Assembly (NCBI RefSeq): GCF_003286085.1
Contig: NW_020825298.1
Span: forward strand, 12,462,001 to 12,526,000
From: Drosophila persimilis
Lineage: Eukaryota; Arthropoda; Insecta; Diptera; Drosophilidae
DNA: 64,000 nucleotides
Reading direction: 5' to 3'
Under the pieces are notes generated by a model, which worked only from the letters and a program-made list of their open reading frames with translations, made no database searches and was not told where the DNA came from. The translations under genes and the position numbers were made by a program. Positions within the stretch are counted from its first letter, which is position 1. Each line of letters starts with the position of its first letter. Positions 58,901 through 64,000 of the stretch are shown here, one piece after another.

Positions 58901-61900
58901 CAGCACTTGGCGGGGACCACTTTTGAGGCGGCGAACACTCTCGCTCCCACTTCTGCTTTCCATCGGAATCGCGCTCAATGGTTTCCACACGACACACATG
59001 TAATATGATCCACATTTGTATAAGGTTCTGTTCTGCTGGTTCTGCTAGCTCTGCTAGTTCTGCATCCATTAACCGATTTCCCTCCCTCTCTCTGGGCATG
59101 TGTCCATCGACCACTAGTGGCTCTCTTGGTGTATGCATTTTATTATTACAATATTTATGTGTTCCAACCAGTTTTTCTAGTCCCTCTTTGTCTTGCAGCA
59201 ACCTCGTGTCTTGTGCATCCAAAACGTGCCCCCCTTTTCGATTGCCGTTTCTGTGGGGCTGTTGTTGTCGCAGCTGGCGGCGCATTTAAATGTTGTCTTG
59301 AGAGACAATTGTATGTACTACATACTATATAGGGAAACAGACCCAACACGAGTATTGGGCAAGAAGTGAAAGGGCTTGTCTTGCCTGTATATATCGGCTA
59401 TGGATACCCTTAATGGATTGAATGTATCACTGAATACGATACCCATGAATCACTGAATCATTCACTGAATCTTAGGGCCATTCCCCCAGCTCTGTTTCGA
59501 GCGTGTCGTATCTCTGGGGTTGGGTTTTGTTTGCTTAGCGGTTATTCGATTGGGCAATCAATGAGTTGTCACTTTTTCAGAAGATCACAAATCCGCGAGA
59601 CATGCATAAAAATGTTTCACAAGTCGAGAAATCAAGAGAAAAAGAGCTGAGGTGCGATTATTCGAATGCTTTCACTGTATTCCCCATTTCTATTTTCTTT
59701 GTCAGCGTTTTTGGAGCGTATCGTATCACAAGGTTCGTGCAAGAGGCAGAGGCAGAGGCACAAGCAGAGGTTCAGTCAAGTTCAGTTGTTACTCCTCTCC
59801 CCCCTCCCCGCACTGGCTTAATTAGACATTTTTACGGGCATTTACTGATATTCGCACTTGTATTCGTATCTTGGGTCGCACATTCCCTCGCTTTTCCCCG
59901 TACTTTCTGGCTGGCCAAGTCATGGCTCTTTCGGCTAGACGTGGCGGGACCTCGTGAACGGGGCCGGGCCAGGGCTGGGGCTGGGACTGGCACTGGGACT
60001 GACGGTGCACGCTAATTCCATTATAACAATTGATTCCATTGTGCAATCATTGTCACGCAGTGGAAACAGCAACAATTATTGCATCTACATACAACAACGG
60101 CGCTCATCGCAGCTTGCGGTTAGCGGATGAGTAAAAAACAGATACAGATACAGGTAGCAGATATATGTATATAATTGTAGCTGCTGCACTGCTTCCCGCT
60201 GAGTCAACGGATGGAACCCTAAACTGCGTCTGTCAGTGCGGCATCTTCCTCCATGAACAACAATCCTCCAACTTTCACTCGTTCGGTTCCACACACCTTT
60301 TTTTTATGCGTGATTTGTGCCTTGTATTTCTGCTTTCGGCTGCAGTTTGCAGTGCGGATAGACGGATGGATGGATGGATGGATGGACGGACGGCTGGGAG
60401 ACTCGTTTCTTTGGCAGCAGCAGCTGTAACGCAGGTCTTAGCACCAATTTTTCTTTACGCGTGGCAGTCTCCGACCCTCGTACACGTTCTTCGATACGTC
60501 CCCCAAGAAAGCCGCTTTGCAACTAATTCTTCAAGCGAAGACCGAGACGAGGCACTGCCGCTGGGGCCCGCAAGCAGCCCCACGAACAGCTCTCGCTCTC
60601 CCGCACTGCACGTGCTGTGGAACGTAAATGGCTTCCACATGAGTGAGAGGAGAGCCGGTCCCGCTGGTCTCCGATCGAATGAAATTCCGCTCTCCGAACC
60701 GCTCTGTCTCTCCTCTCTCTTTGCACACAGAAAGCGGTTTTAATTGAAATGGGATTGGGATTGGGATCGGAATTCTTTCGTTTCATTGTTCTTACTTTCG
60801 TACTCTCGTACGCATCACCTGTTAATGATAATGGTTAATGTTTGTCATTAACATATAAGTATTTCTCTGGGTTTCTTGAACTGCCAGACAGTTCCATTCC
60901 CCGTGCATTTGGATAGCCCCCGGTTCAGGGGGTCTCCCCTCCATTTTCAGTTAAACTTGACACCTTATCCATTCTGGATTCCTATGCCCGTCACGTGCCA
61001 TAATCCAGCACTTTTCTAACGATCCATCCGATTGCGGAATGTCAAATGCAATAGATATGAATATCCATAAACGGATGATAGATTGAAGGCATTAAATAAA
61101 GCGATTCATACTTTAAAATATTTATCACACGATTTGCTTCTCTCTTTCCAATTTCAGATGTCAGGATGTTAATCTCAGGAAGGAGTATGTCTCCCTGGTG
61201 GAGTCCGTACGCGATGCTGGAGGCGAGGTGAAAATCTTCTCCAGCATGCACATCTCAGGAGAACGTGAGTACCATCCATGTAGAGAGGAACGAACCAATG
61301 ACTCACTCACCAGCAGCAGCAGCAGAAGATGAAGAAACTTCTTCTATGATCAGATCAGAACTTTCTGGAGGGGGGAGCACTCCTTCTTTGTGTTGTCTTT
61401 CCATCCACACTTGTTCCCTCCTTCACTCACTTCTATGCTTTGCTCAATTTTAATATTCGTGTGCAGGGGCCTGGCCTCCCCCCGTCTAATGACCTCGTTA
61501 AATATTCTATTTTTAAATCCCCCACTGCACTGCCCCACGAGATGTTGTTGTTGTTTATGCGTTTGTGTGGATGTATTTCTTGGAGGGGTCTCCCGCATTA
61601 CAAAGTCCATCCGTAGATCTGTAGAGCGGAATACATCATCATCATTCGATTGCATTGAAAGACTGCCAGAATGTTTGCCCCCTCCGGAAGGCACTTTCGA
61701 TTTCAGTTTCAGTTGCATTTCAATTTGTATTCTATAAAGCATTAATTGCACATATTTTCGTGGTGTTAAATGCTTTAAATAGTCATTTCGCTCGACAAAT
61801 GACTCACGTGGATGCGAATCAGTTCGTTTGGTTCCCTTTATCTTGGCAACACTTTCCGCTGCGACTCGGAAAATGGGTCGTTGCAGGTTCCGAAATAGAT

Positions 61901-62578
61901 CCCATTCCCCCATGCCTCCATCCCCCATACATTGTAATTCTCGCATCTATCCACACTTGAGGGTATTTCTCAAGTACTTCCCATTCTGACGATATCTTCT
62001 GCTCGAGTGCTGAATGAGCAACTGTTTCCCGCTGCGGATTTTAATCAGCTTGGAATTACATAAACATTGTAGAGGAATTCAAGAGATAGCGACGGGGCCT
62101 GGCAACACAAAAATTAGTCAAGTAAACAAAGTATTATCTTGTGGAACCTGCATTAATTCAGCAACAATTGTGCACGCATAGAGAGAGAGAGAGAGAGAGA
62201 ATATGCGCGAGAGAACCTTAGGCCAAGTTCAGAGATTGAGTCACAGCCGAGCCGACAACCGGTGAGCCTTGAAACGGATCCGCCCACGTCCCCAGGCAGG
62301 CCATTAAGTGCAAAAGTTGCAATGTCTATTGACTATGTCATGGGTCTAGTATGCAATTGACTTGAAATTCTAGTTCCCACCACCTTAGAGATCTTCTTTG
62401 GAACTCACTTACCAATCTATGAGCACCTCTACATCTTTCTTTCTTCTTCTCCACAGAATTGGCTCAACTAACCGGGGTGGCGGCTCTATTGCGTTTCCCT
62501 ATGCCCGAACTGGAGGACAGCGACGATGACGATGATGAGGATGGTGCCGCAGGCGGAGATGATAGCGATAGCGACTAG
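55979..62578 (+). CDS. pelo: Pelota, ribosome rescue factor
   Basis: Five exons (55979-56019, 56070-56791, 56851-57043, 61158-61264, 62457-62578) join in phase to 394 residues, close to the ~390-residue family norm. It starts [12 protein letters not shown]; the N-terminal Sm-like domain is ~1-130 ([17 protein letters not shown]), the central eRF1-2-like domain ~135-268 ([28 protein letters not shown]), and the eRF1-3-like domain ~270-370 ([23 protein letters not shown]), with an acidic Asp/Ser tail. As expected for Pelota/Dom34, it lacks the GGQ loop of eRF1. With Hbs1 it enters the empty A site of stalled ribosomes and splits them; fly mutants fail in male meiosis and germline stem cell upkeep. 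Odd: intron 3 is 4114 bp and holds an opposite-strand gene; intron 4 is 1192 bp. Confidence 0.97.
57044..57830. other. pelo intron 3, first part
   Basis: Contains a 190-codon minus-strand open frame (57160-57732) without recognisable domain or codon bias, judged chance-level. Nothing else seen before the nested gene's polyA signal. Confidence 0.5.
57831..57836 (-). terminator. polyA signal of the gene nested in pelo
   Basis: TTTATT on the plus strand is AATAAA on the minus strand, about 300 bases past the nested gene's stop. Confidence 0.5.
58134..58451 (-). CDS. Nested small gene of unknown function in pelo intron 3
   Basis: 105 codons, ATG at 58451 (context AAAATACATG), stop TAA at 58136-58134. 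Codon use is strongly GC3-rich (CTG, GAG, AAG, CAG, ATC, TAC), like the host genes and unlike intron sequence, so I trust it as coding. The N-terminal half is uncharged and Ser/Tyr/Pro-containing ([10 protein letters not shown], then LGYPWPC). Residues ~45-60 are basic ([12 protein letters not shown]). The C-terminal third is a charged, probably helical segment ([18 protein letters not shown] to QQRRR). No signal peptide or membrane segment. A minus-strand TATAAA (plus 58647-58652) lies about 200 bases upstream and AATAAA at 57831 downstream. I do not recognise the family. Nested opposite-strand intronic genes are often testis-biased in flies; that is only inference. Confidence 0.6.
   Translation of the reverse strand: MYLDLHSSSYSSAGHLTPSEMLNRQPDYNISDLGYPWPCESHMKMRRKLPKACGMPPASPSRLLPMRETLNDYFQRLIRQEEDQDDLQARQKHHKNQWNEQQRRR
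58452..61157. other. pelo intron 3, remainder
   Basis: Includes the presumed 5'UTR and promoter of the nested gene (58452-58660), a GGATGGAT microsatellite at 60363-60388, and a CpG-rich patch at 60455-60700 that could be a promoter for an unidentified transcript. ORFs at 59566-60015 (+) and 60165-60743 (+) lack codon bias and domains. Confidence 0.5.
61265..62456 (+). other. pelo: pelo intron 4
   Basis: 1192-bp GT-AG intron with a CAG run near 61309-61325 and (GA)n at 62181-62200. A 198-codon minus-strand frame (61350-61946) shows no features of a gene. Confidence 0.85.
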
Positions 62579-63080
62579 GAGGAAGATAGAGAGAGAGGAT
62601 AGAGTAGAGTTAAATGGAATGAAATGGAAGCTGGCGAGGAGTTTAGGCATTTGTTGAACGAAAAATTGACTTAGGACTTAACTAGCGATCGATTATACAC
62701 GTAGATTAATATGTATGTACTACAGACAGACTGCGGACTGCGTCAGGGCTTATACAATATACAATATACTACTATATATACATAAGATACGAATACGATA
62801 CGGATATACTTATACACAAACTATTGCCTAAGTTTTTATCCCCCACCCCGTGGTTGGGCCTAGAGATTCGATTGGGTTCTGTTCTGGAAGGAGAATGAAG
62901 GAAACCGTGCCCCCACTTAATACTATTGCTAACAGATTGCTATTGATTGATTTCAAAACTAATTACGAGTTGCTGTTGACAATTGTTGTACAATATTTTA
63001 AACAAATTTTAAGTTTTAGCTCAGTTTTTCGCCCCCGCATGTAAATTAATTGTTCATAATTTTGTAAAGCGCAAAATAAA
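62579..63080 (+). terminator. pelo: pelo 3'UTR and polyA signal
   Basis: About 500 bases of AT-rich UTR end in AATAAA at 63075-63080. Convergent with pescadillo: the two signals face each other 58 bases apart. Confidence 0.65.
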
Positions 63081-63138
63081 AATTATATATACATGAAAAT
63101 ACAGAGGATCTGATGGATTTTGATTGACATTATCATTT

Positions 63139-63144
63139 TTTATT
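63139..63144 (-). terminator. pescadillo polyA signal
   Basis: TTTATT on the plus strand is AATAAA on the minus strand, 42 bases past the pescadillo stop. Cleavage is expected near 63115-63125, so the two 3' ends nearly touch or overlap. Confidence 0.65.
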
Positions 63145-63186
63145 GTTTTATACCTAGATCAAGACTCGAACACAGCTCCCACCGCC

Positions 63187-64000
63187 TCACTTCACCAGCT
63201 TGGCGGCCCGGGCGGCTGCCTCGGCCGCCAGCTTGCGGGCCTCTCGCTTCGCCGCCTTTTTGGCCTCCTTGGTGTCGGCGTCGATGTTCCGGCGCTTCTT
63301 GCGCAGCAGCCACTCCTCCTTCTCCTTGGTCTGCTTCTCGCGGATCAGCTTGCGGAAGAGGTTGCGGTGGCGCGGCTTGACCATGCGCGCCTGCAGGCGG
63401 TGCTCGTCCACCTCGGCCTTGTGCACCTGCCGCTTGTTCACTTTGTGCACTTTGCCCGACTGCACGGACATCTTTTCCTTCTCCTGCTGCTTGCGCTTGG
63501 TCTGCTCATCGACATCCTCCTTATCAACGTCTTCCTCGTCATCGTCTTCTTCATCATCCTCTTCGCTGAGGTCTTCTTCGTCTTCGTTGACACCATCGGG
63601 GCCGCCGTACTTCTTGTACTCGGCCGTCTCCTGCTGATAGGCCAGCTGCAGCTGGGCATCGAGCAGTTCCTGGTCAGCCTCCTCCTCCTCTTTCTCGGCT
63701 TCGTCCTCTTCGGACTCTTCCTCACTTTGTTCTAAAGAAAGATGTAATTTATAAGACATATTTGAGATCAAGGAGAATCCGGACAACTTACCATGAGTTT
63801 CGATTAATGAGGGATCGTGGAGGGCCTTCTCCTCGGGCGGTATGTACGAGTCGCGCTTGGAGTCGACGAATGGCGAGAGATGGGGTGGAAGAGTCTCGCC
63901 GAGGAAGTAGTCGTTGGTGGGCAGCAACTGGCGCTGGTTGACGCAGTCAAAGAGCCACTGGGGCTGAATGTAGTCCCTGGAGATGTACTGTGTGCTCAGG
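63187..64000 (-). CDS. Pescadillo (PeBoW complex subunit), 3' end only
   Basis: Two exons on the minus strand, 63792 to beyond 64000 and 63187-63731, joined across a 60-bp intron (63732-63791); about 251 residues visible. The first visible residues ([21 protein letters not shown]) are the end of the BRCT domain, with its conserved Trp. Next is [10 protein letters not shown] and the conserved [13 protein letters not shown], the last three residues created by splicing. A long Glu/Asp-rich stretch (~95-150 of the fragment) and a Lys/Arg-rich, probably coiled-coil tail (~165-250, [23 protein letters not shown]) follow, as in all Pescadillo proteins. Family role: with Bop1 and WDR12 it processes 27S/32S pre-rRNA for the 60S subunit in the nucleolus. 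I believe the fly gene is CG4364. Confidence 0.95.
   Translation of the reverse strand, partial: LSTQYISRDYIQPQWLFDCVNQRQLLPTNDYFLGETLPPHLSPFVDSKRDSYIPPEEKALHDPSLIETHGKLSGFSLISNMSYKLHLSLEQSEEESEEDEAEKEEEEADQELLDAQLQLAYQQETAEYKKYGGPDGVNEDEEDLSEEDDEEDDDEEDVDKEDVDEQTKRKQQEKEKMSVQSGKVHKVNKRQVHKAEVDEHRLQARMVKPRHRNLFRKLIREKQTKEKEEWLLRKKRRNIDADTKEAKKAAKREARKLAAEAAARAAKLVK

Noticed and set aside
60165..60743. 192-codon plus-strand ORF with an internal signal-peptide-like start ([15 protein letters not shown]) at 60306
   Set aside because: The mature part is mostly translated GGAT microsatellite and CpG-rich promoter-like sequence; no homology.
61350..61946. 198-codon minus-strand ORF in pelo intron 4
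   Set aside because: No codon bias, no domain, overlaps simple sequence; consistent with chance.
1..64000. CRISPR arrays, operons, ribosome binding sites, tRNA or rRNA genes
   Set aside because: Eukaryotic nuclear DNA with spliced genes. Tandem repeats are microsatellites, not spaced palindromes, and I found no tRNA-like box A/box B pair or rRNA segment by eye.

Overview
This window looks like nuclear DNA of a Drosophila fly. The genes have short introns (56-74 bp) with GTRAGT donors. The core-promoter words are Drosophila ones (DRE TATCGATA, Ohler motif 1, motif 6). The recognisable gene order (Apoltp, Pka-C1, hoip, pelo, pescadillo) matches what I recall of D. melanogaster 2L around 30C (Muller element B). 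The very high density of microsatellites and GC-rich cryptic repeats between genes would suit the obscura group (D. pseudoobscura and relatives), but that species guess is inference.

Layout. 1-3691 (+) is the 3' end of a large lipid-transfer apolipoprotein gene (Apoltp-like). 4299-4980 (+) is a TATA-driven two-exon gene for a small secreted Gly-rich/Val-Pro-rich protein. 4981-31912 has no supportable gene. It holds microsatellites, G-runs and one copy of a dispersed repeat. 31.9-52.7 kb I read as the Pka-C1 transcription unit on the minus strand: a motif-1 promoter near 52.73 kb, a single coding exon at 49996-51057, and, by inference from splice and polyA signals, a short proximal 3'UTR, an 11.2-kb 3'UTR intron and a distal 3'UTR exon ending near 31.92 kb. 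An errantivirus (gypsy-type) element with two identical 532-bp LTRs and an intact env ORF, but no gag or pol, sits at 35040-38034 in the same orientation, inside that inferred distal exon. 52.7-55.1 kb is the divergent promoter region between Pka-C1 and hoip, with a second copy of the dispersed repeat and local duplications. 55116-55559 (+) is hoip (Snu13/15.5K). 55979-62578 (+) is pelo, whose 4.1-kb third intron hosts a small opposite-strand gene. 63187-64000 (-) is the 3' end of pescadillo, tail-to-tail with pelo.

How the genes relate. hoip, pelo and pescadillo all serve RNP assembly, ribosome biogenesis or ribosome rescue. The hoip promoter has overlapping DRE sites and tandem CACGTG E-boxes, a growth-gene signature. 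Pka-C1 encodes the cAMP-dependent kinase catalytic subunit. Apoltp is a haemolymph lipid carrier and the small 4.4-kb gene a probable extracellular structural protein; they share only location. The best candidate for something new is the env-only errantivirus copy, which has the structure expected from reverse transcription of a spliced env RNA. Next are the Pka-C1 3'UTR architecture, an ATG-less in-frame N-terminal extension of Pka-C1, and the nested gene in pelo.
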